Part shown: positions 25,601 through 42,043 of the stretch, one piece after another
Layout of the letters: the number at the start of each line of letters is the position of its first letter
Position numbering within the stretch: position 1 is the stretch's first letter
Assembly (NCBI GenBank): GCA_018881555.1
Contig: JACAXG010000081.1
Span: forward strand, 850,399 to 914,398
Origin: Amblyornis subalaris
Taxonomy: Eukaryota; Chordata; Aves; Passeriformes; Ptilonorhynchidae
Length of the DNA stretch: 64,000 nt
Direction: 5' to 3'
Notes under the pieces: model-generated
The model's input: only the letters and a program-made list of their open reading frames with translations
What the model was told of the DNA's origin: nothing
Database searches by the model: none
Translations under genes and position numbers: made by a program

Positions 25601-28600
25601 CACCACAAGGAGAAGAAGGAAGAATGATGAAAAACAACCCCCCACAAGCCAGGCTGGCAGTGCAGGGTGAAGGCACTCACCTCTTCACAGACCTCGCGCA
25701 CGGCGGCCACGCCAGGCTCCTCCTCGGGCTCCATGCCACCCCCGGGGACAATCCATCGGTCCGGATGGCGACTACTGCTCACCAGCAGCACCTGTGGAGA
25801 GCAGAGCACAGCTGATGGGCACCTCCACAGCTCCTTTCAGAGCCCAGCCAAAGGGCAGAGCTTGTCTTTGTGCCTCGCACACCCCCAGACACAAGCGACA
25901 CAAGGTGAGGCCTTGCCAGTATTCCGCTTTTCCCTCAGCCCCATCCAGACGGCCGTGGAAATTCCATGAGCAGTGACACCACGGCACTCCCACACTCTGT
26001 GTTACTTCAGCCATTGTCTCTCCACGCTCCGATATATCATGGAAAAAACTGCCTCTGCACACCAAAACACCCGTTTGCATTGGACACAGTATCCCTCACT
26101 CACAGTGTGAGTTCACTGCAGAGTCCTCACAGCTCGGGAAACAACTCATGCAACAAAAGAAATGCACATTTGCTGCTCAGCACCTTCACCCTTTTCAGAA
26201 GTACCTTGATTTAACCGTCCTGATGCCTTTGGCCTAGCCTGTCCCTGCAGTTCTGTCCCTAACAGCACGTACATGTCCGGGAACTCCCACTGCAGTATTT
26301 ATGTGCAATTGTCTTAGCAGAGATGCTCAGCTCCCCTGTTTGTCACTTCTTTTGCAGTAGGCACCAAGGAGTTCAGCTCTGGAGCCAGCAATTGGCTAGA
26401 GAAGGTTGTTCAATGAGGTATAAGAAAAATAAAAGCCTACATTAAACCTATTAAAATCCCCTAGGAAAGGGCTGCACAGAAAGACAGACTTTAGTGAAAG
26501 AGAAAAACGGTCCAACCCTCTTCCCAGGAGGGATTTGCCACATACATGCTTTGTGACAGTTTTTCTTGAAATACATTTTAGTCCAGTGTAATTCTGCTCT
26601 GTACACGTTCAGGTTTTGATTTGCCACCTCCCAGCAACACAAACTCTGACCAACACTCTCAACTGGCTACAGACTCTCCCAAAGAATAGCCAGATGCTGT
26701 ACTTACTAAACCTACTTGCAATACATCCATGAGCAGAGCTGGAAACTAAAAACAAAACTAATACTGTTGTCCAGCTCTCTAAACAAAGCTCGTTCATTAG
26801 AGTCATCCTGTTGTACTTCATCATTTCACTGGCACAAAGCTCGGAGCCAAAGCGACTTGCTCCAGAAACTTTCCAACATACCAGTCCAATTAGGTTCCAG
26901 GCCAGCTGTAACAGTGTCAGACATTTGGGAGTTACACTGTGGAGACACTGAAATCCCAGGCTTTACTGGGGAAACAGTGATTTGCCAGTAGGATATGAAA
27001 ACATTTGCACTAATTATCCAAAGGAATCTACCTACAGAATTCAAAATTAAACTTCCAAAACAAAAACAAGAACAAGATTTCCAGCGTTTCCCAGTTTATC
27101 TTGAAAATTCTCATCTGCCAACTGACCCAACTCACACTGGAAACAAATGAAGTTGCATGAGCCACCTCAGTTCCACAGCTCCAAGTGGGATGGTCCCTGC
27201 CTGCCCTGTCCTCTGGCCCAGGCTGTGACAGAATGTTTACTTTATACTGACATCCCAAGTGTTTGGCCCTCTCCAAGAGGAAGGCAGAATTCCTTTCCCC
27301 CAGGCATCCAATCCATGTAAAACACCACCAGAAAGCCATGCCTAAATAGGGAATGTAAAGTTCATTCATCCTCAGAGCCCTCGGGACAGCAGCCAGGGCC
27401 TGCGAGGCCATCCCCAGCCACCTCTGGTTTGCCACTGTACCTCTACCTAGCACAGTGTTGACTTCTACTCTGTCCTCACTCATCATCCAGAAGAGCTCGG
27501 ACTCAAATTCCTGACTTCAGGACAGCCGGTGATCCCAAGGACAAAGCTAAAAGAGAAGGAATGGCCACTTCAAGTGCACCTTTGCTGTCAGGTAAGGAAG
27601 CACCAGCTTTGCTGCTTCTGATTGCAATTCAGAGCTCCACCTCGAAGGAAAAAAAGAGGAAAAATTATTTTAAAAAGCTGCAGAACGAGATCTTTGAAAC
27701 TCAGCACAATCNCCCTGAACTTCTGCCACCTTCCAGTCGTGAGAACAAGGATCTGCTATGGAACCCTGGACCCAGACTGCTCCAGGAAACCTGCTCGGGC
27801 TGAGACAATGCCTCAGCCACACACCAGGAGGAACTTTTGGGTGTAAACAATGGTTTCAGGCAAAGTAAATTAACTTCAGCTGCTCTGGCAGTTGAGCATT
27901 TTCTGAATAGAATTAACATGAACAACCCTCGCTGGGAAGGAAAAACCTGTCATTCTCACACTTTTATGTAATCAGACTATTTCCTGTTTAATAAAAAGGA
28001 AATCCCATCAAGAGGGAGCAGGAAACAAGCCCTACAAGGTCATTCTTTTAAAACAACTTCTAACAGGATATTGCTACCAATGAGCTCTCCCAAGACAAAG
28101 GGGCCGAGTTCCAAACGAGGGTGAGACACTGCTGTGTTGGAAAAAACCACACTTCCAACACCAGTCCTGTATCCTCATACATGCAATGCATTCAGAGGGA
28201 TCAAGGCAAAAGCTGTCATAATCCGAACCCCAGAATGGTTTGGGTTGGAAAGGACCTTCAAGCCCATCTCGTTCCACCCCCTGCCCCTTTCCACTAGACC
28301 AGCCCAGGGTACAGTTGGATTATTTTGCTGATTAACTTCTTTATTATATAAAAACTTTTATTTGAATACATTCTGAAGTAGTTAATTTAATCTAAACAGC
28401 ATCAAAAATACACAAAAATGTATTTTCTTTTTTTAAATCAGGCTAGAACACATAGGAAGGTTGGACATTTCCATTTTATTCTTGCCAGGCAACAGTGTTT
28501 AAGATGGCTACTGAGACTCTTGGCCTAGCAGGGATTTTGGAGTTGGATTTTGGAGCCACGTCTTGCAGACTTTTTGGAAAAGCATGTGCAGGTAACACAT

Positions 28601-31600
28601 CACATGGCCAAGTTGTATTTTCCAGGATTTCAAAGACAATGATGTCATTTCAAAGCAGGGAAATGAGCAACACAAGCCTCTCTGGCAAGCAGGAGGTGGC
28701 CCTGCTGAAACTCTCACACACAATCCCCCACAAAAAAGAGAAAGGTTAGAAAAATAAGCCAAGTTTGAAGTGTGCAGCAGGGGCTCGAATCAGAGCCTCA
28801 TGGCAAGAACCTTCAAAGCTGCACACAACAAACAAATCCAAACAAACCTGAGCAGTACCAACCCCCCTGGAGGAGACAGGAAACACGCCAAGACATCTAA
28901 GGCTGCCTGGACAGCCACATGGAATAAGGAGCTCCATGGGAAAAGCGGAAAAGAGTTTGTCCCCGGGACAAATCTGGGCATCCCCAATACACAACACCGA
29001 TTTTCAAACAACCCAGTTACACACAAACCTGCTGTAGCCACATGGAGGGGGTTTTCTGTTTTTTTCACAGAATAATAGGGCTCTGCAAAGCCAAAACTGG
29101 GCAACCAGGATCAGGTAGAGAACTAACTCCCCATTAGCAGAACAGAGACTGAGGGATTCCCAGATTCTTCCATGGTGGATTTAAACAACCACCACCAGCC
29201 ATTAATAAAACAAGAGTGGCTACACCGTAAAGAACACAATTCCTCTAAAGAGGCCCTCCAACAGCATTTCAGCAGACCAAAAGGGCCACAGGCCTGCTAG
29301 ACGCTAGGCCACAGCGTGAGCAGAAAATGAGCTGAGAACTTTCCAGACTTCCAGGAAAAGCCAGTGCTACCCACCAGTGCCAGCCAGGGCCTGGAGAGCT
29401 GGCAGCCAGCACAGGGAACAGCAGGCAAGATGTTAAATCCAGGGTTTGGCCCAGCAGCCTCCCGCTGCCAGGAGCCGATCCATAGCTGCTGCCTCCTGAC
29501 ACAGCCTCTGCACTGCCTCTCAGGCTTCCCCTCAACATTTTCAGGCTTTCCCTCAATATTGACATGCTTTCTATCAATACTGCCGTGCTTTCTATCAACA
29601 GTAAGCCATAAATCACATCGTTTGCACAGCGACTGAAGCACAAACCTCCCGGTATTGCAACTCATTTCCCACTCCAGCATCATTTATCAGAGCACAGCCT
29701 GCAAGAAAACNCTGCCGCAGAGGCTGCAGGAGCTGGGAGAAGATGGCTGACTGCAAGGCTTTTGCTGTACAATCTGCCTTTGTCTCAAAGTCTCACTTTA
29801 AAACGAGTGTGTTCCCAGGAGCTGAGCTGTGCTCCTACGTGTTCCATGGCCCGGCAGATCCCGGGGCTGGTGCTGTGTCCAGCATAACAAACCCCTTGGA
29901 TGCTTCACTCAAAATCAACAAACACTCTCCCAATCCCCAAATATTATCATTACTGTAATGCTTTTCTACCTCACAAAAGTGGGATCTCCATTCGATCACG
30001 TCAAACCACCTTCAGCCCTGCGACCAGCACAGGCTGACAACTGGAGGAGCAGGGAGGGAAGAGGGACACTGTTGTCACCAAAGCTGTGCAAAATTAATCT
30101 CATTTCACCAGCAGCAACACAGCCTCGATGACTCCACAACAAATCACGTGTTTTGCCAAACTGTTAAGGCAGGACAGCCCCAGGGCGCACGCCAAGGCTT
30201 AGGGAGGGCTTCTCCCACCCTCTTGCTATTCCAGGCACGTTCCAGAGCTCGCACATGGTAGGAGTCTGTGGTCAGCAGGGCTACAGCCGGCTCTGCACCT
30301 GGCAGGGTCAACAGCTGGGACCACAACACACACTCTCAGCAGGCACAGAAATCCCTCCCCTGACCATTACAGCCTGTCCTGCCAGGAGCATTCCTGTTCC
30401 TCAACAGGATACCTTTCCTTAGACAAGTGTTATTTTTGCACACACACCTGCACCAGGCTCTGTGGGATAACGGGGTTTAACCTACAACGTGGTACCCAGG
30501 AACTGGAGGTGGGAAATTNACGGCAGGAGGCGCAAAGGGGAAGGGATTCACACTGCCGAACTTGACAGAAGTAAAGCACAAGTCTTGGAACGGCAGCAAG
30601 AGGTGAACTGGAAGGAGTTCAAGTCGTTTTGAGCGCTTGGATCACACCTACAGTCCTATAACCAGAGAGGAAAAACTACAGGAGATTCTGTTGGTTTTTA
30701 GGCTGCTGGTTAGAATAACAATAATAAATCACCACGTACCGCGCTGCTGCTCTGGCTCCAGAACACCACAGGTCCTGTTACTGCTACTGCAGCNCTCCTG
30801 CCACTTCAGAGCCGATGCCTGCTCTTACCAGGGAGCAACACGGCCCCAAGTCCTCCCCCTCCAGCGAAATTATGGTTTAGATAACCACAAACATTATCTG
30901 CAACATGNCTTCCCATGCTTCGGGAGCAGCTGAACCGCCTGCAGCAGCAGCCTCTGCTTTCAGAAGCCAAGGGCTGATAAGGGGCACTCCCAGAGAGAGA
31001 CCCCAAACCCCAGAGCCTATTTCTGCCTGTCAAAACCAGTTTGGTGACCACTCCGTGCTTACACAACTTGTCCAGGCGCACCTTTTCCAGCAGGAATGCT
31101 GGCTTGTAAAGTGCCTTTTTGAATAANGAAGGGAAAAAAGCTATGAAGGGGTATTTGGGCGTTTTACAGAGCCCAAACGACTCTGGCTGTCAGCAGCTGN
31201 ACATGCACACACTGTTCTGATTAACCACCCCACTCAGGAAATACAGCACACACAAATTCTTGGGAAGCTGCTCAAATATAAGTAGTAAATTCTACACGCA
31301 ACATCAATATATATCATTCACACAAGCAAAAGTAACCCCTGAAACATCTGACAAAAATCTACCCAGCAGGTAATCATATCCCTCCAAATTTCACATGTTA
31401 ATATGAAATTTCTGAGAACAAAGAGTCAGTGTGCAACATCCAGTGGTAGAGACATGAATTCTGATACAAATACACACAAAATTTGGAAGATCCTTGACTG
31501 GTCTGTGCACTCAGCCCTTCAGTTGGGCTGAAAAAGGACAAGCGTTTAAAGAAACAGAGGCCCTGCTTCCCAACCACAGGATGCCACAGACAGCATCCCC

Positions 31601-34600
31601 ACATGGATGTTTGCTATTTGCAAGGTAGAATTGAGTTTGTTAATTCTGCTCTACCCAAGCAAACCAGGAGAATTTGCTTTATTTTTAAAAAAACATAAAA
31701 GTCCAAGCACATGGTCAGTTTTTTTTGACTAAAGGGAAAGAGTTATTTTTCCAGACCATGAGAGACCCTCCATGGAAAGATGAGGTTCCATGGCAGCAGT
31801 CCCTGCTGAGTGCTGTCTCCACACTGCAGGAGTTTGTCTGAAGGGTGCTGAGATGAACCAAGCCAGGGAACCGGGCATGAGGTTTTTTTAAAAAGCGGGG
31901 AGACACAGAACACAGAGTGAGGAGAAAAAGGCAGGAAAAACAGCCCCTGATCAAGCAATAAATGGATCCGAGGTGCAAAAGATTCCAAGGCAGTGTTCTG
32001 CAGAGAACAGAGAGTCACCACTGCTGGGTCCTCCTCCACAGACCCAGGGTGGAGCACACTCTCTTCTCCATATTCGTCACTTTTCCCTGAGTTGCAGCAG
32101 AACAAAACCGACTCAATTCTTCAGTTTCACAACAGCTCACTGAGCTTCCAGTAAATGAAGTGAAAATTTAACAATTTTCATTCTTTTGTTGCTTGGGAAA
32201 GTACAAGAGACCGTGGAATTGCTTGTAAAACTGTTTAGTGACAGCTGCTTTTGTGGGAAGGCAAAACACTTTTTTAAGACGAAAGTCAGGTTTTGCAGAG
32301 GTTTATCCACGCTCCTGCTCTTGGAGAACACAATCTACACATTCTACACAATCTACAGAGCTGAGAAAGCCAGGAGAAGCACAGTCAAGGGATCCACTTC
32401 CAAGCTGACCCTTATCCCCCTGGAGATGTGGTAAAGGGTTAGCAACAGACAGGGAGAGCTTTGCTTGGTTTCAACCACAGCCCTTTTACTCAGCTGATGG
32501 GAGCACACAGCCAAGCCGAGCCATCAGAACAGGGATTCTGCGAGTATATTCCACAGAAAGCAGGATGATCATATGATGCTGGGCTCACTTACATCCCTAC
32601 ACTGAAGCACTCAGAGTGGTTTTAGCTATTATTGGTTTACANTGGAGCCAAGGCACAGGGGACAGCCCAGGAGCACCGCGTGATCCCCACCACACTCGGT
32701 GGTTCCAATCCCAGCTCTGCTGCGTTACATCACAGCTGGAGTAAAAACGGCCCAGGAGAGGCCAGAAGGAAAAGAAAAAAGNTTCGTTTGCATTCCAATG
32801 GCTTTCCCAGGGGCCACCCGGCCCAGCTCTCCCGTGACCGTGACCGCGGGGCTCGGCGTGTGCCAGGGCACCGGCCCCTGGGTGAAGCCTCTCTTCTCGC
32901 AGCTCCATTCAGGCCTCATTCACCGCTCAGAAAAGATTCTTCCCCAGGCATTTCCTCCAAAAAAAAGTCTTTAAAAACGCCCGTGGTTAAGGAGCAGCTC
33001 GTCCTTTCACAGGCACAATGTGGGCATGTTCGAACCGGCCGCTCCCCAGCGCGGACCCACGGCCCAACGGGGCCCCTTTGTTCCCGTCAAACGCCACCCG
33101 GAGCTGGGCTCCGGCTGCTGTGACACGCGGAGGCCTTAGGGGCATTTTCTGGGATGTTTCCTCATGGAAACAGCTGGTCCACGCAAAAAATACGTGTGTG
33201 TTATGTAAAAGTAACANCCTGATGGCAATGCCGAGGGGCAGGGACATCCCAAGCAATGAACGCACTGAGTGATTCCAGAAGTAACACAGGATTCGGGANT
33301 TCCCACTCCGCACTCTCCTTCCGCACGTCTGCAAATGTCCCNGGAGTTCACTCCATGTGAAAAGTCCTGGTGTTTGGCTGCCAGAAGGTCCTTTGAAGTC
33401 TGTTCCCACTCTTTGAATGAATCCCGTTGCTGCCCCAGCTCTCCCTCCTGCCCAAGNAGATGGCTCCTGGTTTGGGAAACCACTCACATCTCAGGGGATT
33501 TCCACAAAGCCCAAGAAATGTACTTTTTGCTCCATTTGAGATTCATGTTGAAAAAAATTCTCCCTGTGCTGCTTTTTAAAGGAATATTTAACAAAGGCAT
33601 CTTTTCAGCCAATGCTTGGTCTTCCAAAAACGTTCCAGAACTTCTTTCCTGCCCAAAAGTAGCAGCTTCCAAATGCAATGCAGAAACAATGTGCGACCTC
33701 CAGCAGCATAGGGAAAAAAATAAATCACTTAAAAACTAAAAAAGAATGCAGTATTTTTCTGNTACGACTCTTTATTTGCAAATGTAACAGCAAACCAAGG
33801 ACATGCTGTTTTATCAATCTCCAGGGATTGCTAAGGTTTCAAAGAAAAATACATCAGCNAACTGAAGAGTCAAGGGGCAAACACCTAAACAGAAGAAAGT
33901 AGCCTCCTCTCTAAGTGTACACAGAATTCTGTTATTTCCTCTTGTTCACTGACAAACTTGTTTGATTCGAGAACTAATTAGGGGTTCAAAACAGAAAAAA
34001 AATTATGTTTTTGAATTCACAGCAGGAAATTAAGAAGAAAGGCAAGAGCAAAGTTCTACTATTTCTTAAGTGCTTAAAACAAACAGTAATGAAGAACAGC
34101 CAGTCCTAGGAAAAATCCTTCTTTAATACAGAAAGTTTAATTTATTTATCAAAACATGCTTCTTTTCTTCTCTCTTCTTTTCAAACACTAAGCTTTTAAT
34201 AGATCTTTAATGTACATACTTTGGCTCTGGCTCTTTCTCTCTTCCCTGGAGAGACCTTTTAAATAGATCTCAATTTCCATTTAAATAGAAGCAATCAATA
34301 ATAAAATAAGTCAGTAACAAAAAAGTATTATTGTCCAAGAGCAAAGCAAGAAATCTTTCACAGCCATGTTAAACTATGTACTTAAATGTGTACAGGTAAC
34401 ACCTTGCTTGCTATCAAAAAAGTGCAAGTAGCAGTGAGTGGACACCAATCAACTTCTCCCAAAGTTTATTTAAAAGCCAACAAACGAGAATTAACCTAAG
34501 AAATAATCAGAAAGAAAAACCAATAAGGTGTCCTGCTTGCTGATTTCACTCATTGACACAAGTTTAACTTAAATGGCTTCTCAGCCTTTTGGCCAAGGCT

Positions 34601-36754
34601 AAGTGCAGGATCTGGGCGCAGAGTCCATCCCGGTGGGGTTAATTCAGTGGCACTGGTTAAGCACTTTTCCAGATATATTTGTGACAAGCCCCCTTCCTGG
34701 GCAGCTCCCACAGCAGGGGTGTAACAGGTGGGAACAGGGGATGCAGTTTCAGCTCAGGGTTCAGCTCACAGGTACACACAGGTACCACACACAGCACTTC
34801 AAAGGCTCCACAATCAGAACTGTCCTTCCCTGCCTCGTTCCTGCTGCGGCTCCTCTCACCAGCAGCACACACACCGCACATCCCGAGGAAACCCACCCCA
34901 GCCCCNTCTGCAGCACTTCCACAGCAACCAGTGCTCCCTCCCTGAGGTGTCCCAGGGCAGCACAGCCACTGCCAGCTGTCAGTGGGAGCTCAGGGATGAG
35001 GCCACCAACAGTGACCACAAGGACAACACAACGCTCACCCAGAACCTCCACCGCCCTGTACACAAAAACCTTCCCAGAGCTTACAGAACCCTGGGAANGA
35101 CCTGGAATACCAGCACTGTGATCCAGCTCCCTCAAACCCTGCCTGAAACCAGAAACAGATTGTTCTACTCTAGGTCTTACCTAGAAACGAGAGCTTGAAA
35201 CTGGATAAGTTTAAATTCAATCCACTGGAGGCTGCTGCAGACCACAACAGAGACACAACTGACACAAAAATGGTTTTAAATCTCAGCCTTACACAAACGT
35301 GACAGCTGAGCCTGCTGGAAGCATCCATCCCACACCAGCGTGCCTCTGGAGCGAGTTCACTTTCCTCCTTCAACCTCTTGGGTCAGCACTGTGACACTGC
35401 CACACAGCCAGAGTGAGGGCTCTGACTCCAGCCACTAACCCACCCTGGTGTCCCCAGCACCATGAGGGCTCTGTCACCAGCTCCCACAGGCCAGAGGGAT
35501 CATCTGGAGCCCGTACAAAGCTGCAGACTGAGGCATGCTAAAATCAAACTCAAAACCAGTCAGATGCTGATTGCCTCAGGCACCTGTTTGAAGTCCTTTT
35601 CTACCCTCAACCACACTGCAATCACACATAGCCAAGCTTCTACCTCTTGAGAGGAGCCTGCAAACTGCCCCACCAATTGTGTAAAACGGCATGAGGGCAC
35701 CCCAGTGCCCTCACCCACCCGTGCTGAGCACTCCCAGCATCATCACACAAAACAACGATGTTCTTTTTCACGGTTAGTCCAAAGTACCATAAATTTCCTG
35801 GAAGTCTGTGGGAAGGACCAGCTACACTGAACACTGCACCAAACACACTGTTGTCATTTCAGACCATTTCTGCTGAAATGCTGACACTCCTCATCATGCC
35901 AGCACAGCTACAAAGGGCTTGTACAGCCTCCTTCACGTTAAGTAATAACTGGATGTATGCTAATTGCCTTTCCTCCAGTGAACTGTCTGCATTCCCTTCC
36001 GATTTCCTGTAGCTACAAATATGATAATCAGGAGAACAAAGACTTTAGCACAGCCACTCGGGCACAGCAAATGCAGTGGAGTGTGTATGCTTGGCTCCAG
36101 CAGCAGCAGCAGAAGGGAGACCTGCAGCCTTGCTGCTCTGAGCACCTCGAGCCCACCTTCAGAAGGTGTCAAGAAAGCCTCATGTAAAACCGCACATCGG
36201 AGCGAAGTTTCTCTTTGTAACTTCCCGGACAATGCAGCCCCTTAGCAACGCGGCCGCTCTGAATCCAACCAATCCACCTTTAATTCCCACTTCCTCCCAA
36301 GCTCTCTGGACACCAACTTCTGGCACTCCATCAGTCCCCTTTTATCCCAGTTTCTTTTTATAAATCCAAGGTCAGGTTTCCTCTCCCATCTCATGTGATG
36401 TGCTGGACTGAAGTTCTGCCAGCGTGGTCGGTCCCCTCGGCTGCCAAACCCCCTCCCGCGCTACCCCCAGCCTGTCCCGCCGCCCACCGGGCATCTCCCC
36501 GGCTCCAGCGGAGAGGAATAACCAAAGGGAAGCGCCAACTCTCCCAGCGACGCTTAATCACGCCTATTGAAAGTAAAATCTCGCTGGGACCGAGTCCCCC
36601 CCGCCGGGCGGCTCGGGGGTCCCGGGCCCGGCCTCGCCCCCGGCCCGGCCCTCACCTCCTCCTCGCTCTCGCTGCGGAAGCACAGGCAGGCCGCCCGCTT
36701 CTTGTAGCCGTCCCCGTCGTAGGTGCGCGTCTGGTTGGACTTGAGCTTCATCAT
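16655..36754 (-). CDS. NUDT3: Diphosphoinositol polyphosphate phosphohydrolase 1 (NUDT3/DIPP1), 5 coding exons
   Basis: This Nudix hydrolase removes the beta-phosphate of diphosphoinositol phosphates (InsP7/InsP8), cleaves diadenosine polyphosphates and can decap mRNA. Minus-strand exons in transcript order: 36754-36656, 25791-25681, 18311-18267, 17632-17548 and 16824-16655, giving 169 residues (172 in human). Exon 1 carries MMKLKSNQTRTYDGDGYKKR. The Nudix box starts at GGGMEPEEEPG (exon 2, about residue 50) and continues through REVCEE (R65, E66, E69, E70) into AGVKGTLGRL of exon 3, so an intron splits it right after the metal-binding glutamates. Exon 5 holds REWFKIEDAIKVLQYHKPVQ. The C-terminal tail (…NNGTPVMTTPYSESSVSDIR) differs from the human tail but keeps the NNGTPV and final IR. 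Two adjacent in-frame ATGs open the frame. Sequence fits NUDT3 rather than NUDT4 (LKSNQTRTYDGDG). Confidence 0.95.
18312..25680 (-). other. NUDT3 intron 2 (7.4 kb)
   Basis: AT-rich intron with no recognised exon. A perfect three-copy 9-bp repeat (CATATGCAT) lies at 25411-25437. No clear CR1 or other transposon remnant was recognised by eye. Single Ns are absent from about 21.2 to 23.5 kb. Confidence 0.7.
25411..25437. repeat. 9-bp tandem repeat CATATGCAT x3
   Basis: Three copies in direct tandem, the last ending in C instead of T. Each copy contains ATGCAT. It lies inside NUDT3 intron 2 about 250 bp from exon 2. Confidence 0.85.
28216..28309 (-). mobile_element. CR1 LINE 3'-end fragment
   Basis: The run with CAGAATGGTTTGGGTTGGAA, then AGGACCTTCAAGCCCATC and CCACTAGACCAG is the standard reverse complement of an avian CR1 3' end, so the element is on the minus strand, the same strand as NUDT3. 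About 95 bp remain. Confidence 0.88.
34573..34614 (+). pseudogene. U2 snRNA 5'-end-like fragment (truncated pseudogene)
   Basis: About 42 bases match the 5' end of U2 snRNA, including GGCTTCTCAGCCTTTTGGCC followed by a diverged AAGTG.AG.ATCTG. I count roughly seven differences from vertebrate U2. The branch-site recognition region, Sm site and 3' stem-loops are absent, so it cannot be a working U2 gene. It is probably a retroposed, truncated copy in antisense orientation inside NUDT3 intron 1. Confidence 0.65.
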
Positions 36755-37270
36755 CCTCCGCTCCGGGGGCGGCGGGGCCGGAGGACGCGCGGCCCGGAGG
36801 GCGGGGGCGGGCGGGACCCGCCGGGCGGCGAAGGACGGGGGGGCGCGGGGGGGCCGCCTGCCCGCGACAGTCTCTCTCTGGGTCTCGTTTCGTGGGTCTC
36901 GCTACGCGCTGCCGCCCTTCGCCCGCCTCACCCCTGCCCTCGCTCCCGGCCGCGCCGCCGCCGCCGCCCGCGCTCCGGCCACCGCCGACGACGACCGCGC
37001 CGCCATCTTGGGGCTCGCTACGCAAACGGCGTAGCGCCGCCGGGCGGGGGGGCCGGTGCTGCCCCCGCGGCCTCGCGGCGCTCCCGCTACGCAAACGGCG
37101 CAGCGCCGCTTCCAGAATCGCTGTCGCTGCGCCGGTGGGGCCGCCACGCCCCCGCCGCGGCGCGCGCGCTATGCGCCATTGGCGCGGGCCGCGTTGGGGA
37201 ATACGGCGGGCGGCGTAGGGCGGCGGCGGCGGGCGCACGGCCTTACGCAAACGGCGCAGGGGCCGGGCCG
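36755..37270 (-). promoter_or_regulatory. NUDT3 CpG-island promoter and 5' UTR
   Basis: This very CpG-rich stretch lies directly upstream of the NUDT3 start codon. A YY1-type CCAAGATGGCGGC word on the minus strand (about 37000-37012) is the kind usually found at or just after the start site of TATA-less genes. That would give a 5' UTR of about 250 nt. An element GCTACGCAAACGGCG recurs at 37017 and 37086, with a shorter TACGCAAACGGCG copy at 37244 and a GCTACGC partial copy at 36901. An inverted CCAAT word (ATTGG) lies at 37178-37182. Confidence 0.65.
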
Positions 37271-37381
37271 GCCGCGCGCACGTGGCCCCGCTGTGACAGC
37301 GGCTCCGCGGGGACGGCAGCGCGCGCCCTGCGCCGCGCGGGGGCGCTGCGGCTCCGGCGGGGCCGTGCCCGTCCCCACCCT

Positions 37382-37762
37382 CCGGTGACAGCGCGGGTCG
37401 GTGCCAGTCCGCCGGTGACAGCTGGGTGGGTGTCCATCCTTCCGGTGACACCGCGGGTCGGTGTCCATTCGCCCGCCAGTGACACCGGGAGTCAGTATTC
37501 ACTCCCCCTACCGGTGACACTGCGGGTCGCTGCCAGTCCCCCAGTGACCGCCCGGGTGTGCGTCCATCCTTCCGGTGAGACCGCGGGTCGATGTCCCTTC
37601 CCCCGCCAGCGACACCGCGGGTCGGTGGCCGTGTTCCTTTCCCCCGCCGGTGACACCCCGGGTGTGTGTCCATTGCCNCGGTGACACCGCGGGTCGGTGT
37701 CCATTCCCCCGCCAGTGACACCGCGGGTCGGTATCCACTCCCCCCGCCGGTGACACCGCGGC
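37382..37762. repeat. Minisatellite, ~12 copies of a 29-42 bp unit, between NUDT3 and RPS10
   Basis: Repeated CCGGTGACACCGCGGGTCGG followed by a variable TGTCCATTCCCCC-type spacer. Copies begin near 37382, 37411, 37441, 37480, 37511, 37541, 37571, 37607, 37649, 37679, 37712 and 37748. It sits just upstream of the NUDT3 CpG island and about 500 bp past the RPS10 poly(A) signal. Long open frames on both strands here are a by-product of the repeat. Confidence 0.9.
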
Positions 37763-38243
37763 CCCCCCTTGTCCGTTACCGATCACTGTCACCGGCTGCT
37801 GAGCGACACCTGGCGGCAGGCGACGGCCACTGCCCCACTGGGCCCTCCCAAGGTGCTGCCACCCACTCTGCCCTCAGTCCCCCGCAGGTGACACCACAGG
37901 TGACAGCCCAGTGGTGCAGGACATGCGGGCTGTGTCCCCTCCAGAGAGACACGGGCCGGCACAGGTGAATTCTCCATCTGCAGAACAGCTCTATCCCAGC
38001 CCAGCCCCACTGCATCGCTGGGAATCACCATCGCCCTGGGCAGATGGAAAATGGCCCCACATTCCTCCAGGAATTTCCTCCACGCCCCCCTCAACTCAGA
38101 GAGTTCCTTCACTNGAACCCGTTTTTAGTCACTCCCCAAATGCTGTTCCAGATGCCAAAGATCTGAGTCACCCTCTGCTTCGTGAGCTCTGTTTGTGCAC
38201 TTCAGTGAGACACAGCCAACAACCCACTGGCATTTTCACCTCT

Positions 38244-38249
38244 TTTATT
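38244..38249 (-). terminator. RPS10 poly(A) signal
   Basis: TTTATT on plus reads AATAAA on minus, only about 26 bases past the RPS10 stop codon. That gives the very short 3' UTR typical of ribosomal protein genes. Confidence 0.88.
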
Positions 38250-38274
38250 ATACACAAAACATGAGCATGAAGTT

Positions 38275-42043
<3,769 letters not shown>

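Larger units (their letters stand above)
25792..36655 (-). other. NUDT3 intron 1 (10.9 kb)
   Basis: Large first intron with no recognised coding exon. It contains a CR1 fragment at 28216-28309 and a U2 snRNA-like fragment at 34573-34614, and is otherwise mostly AT-rich unique sequence with a dense set of single Ns between about 30.5 and 33.9 kb. Confidence 0.7.

Noticed and set aside
29070..29100. CACAGAATAATAGGG as another CR1 tail
   Set aside because: Only a few bases resemble a CR1 end and the GGTTGGAAGGGACC core is missing.
36395..37721. Long open frames (429 codons plus, 385 codons minus) around the NUDT3 promoter
   Set aside because: They run through a CpG island, NUDT3 exon 1 and the 37.4-37.8 kb minisatellite. 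GC-rich DNA has few stop codons; no homology is visible outside the NUDT3 exon itself.
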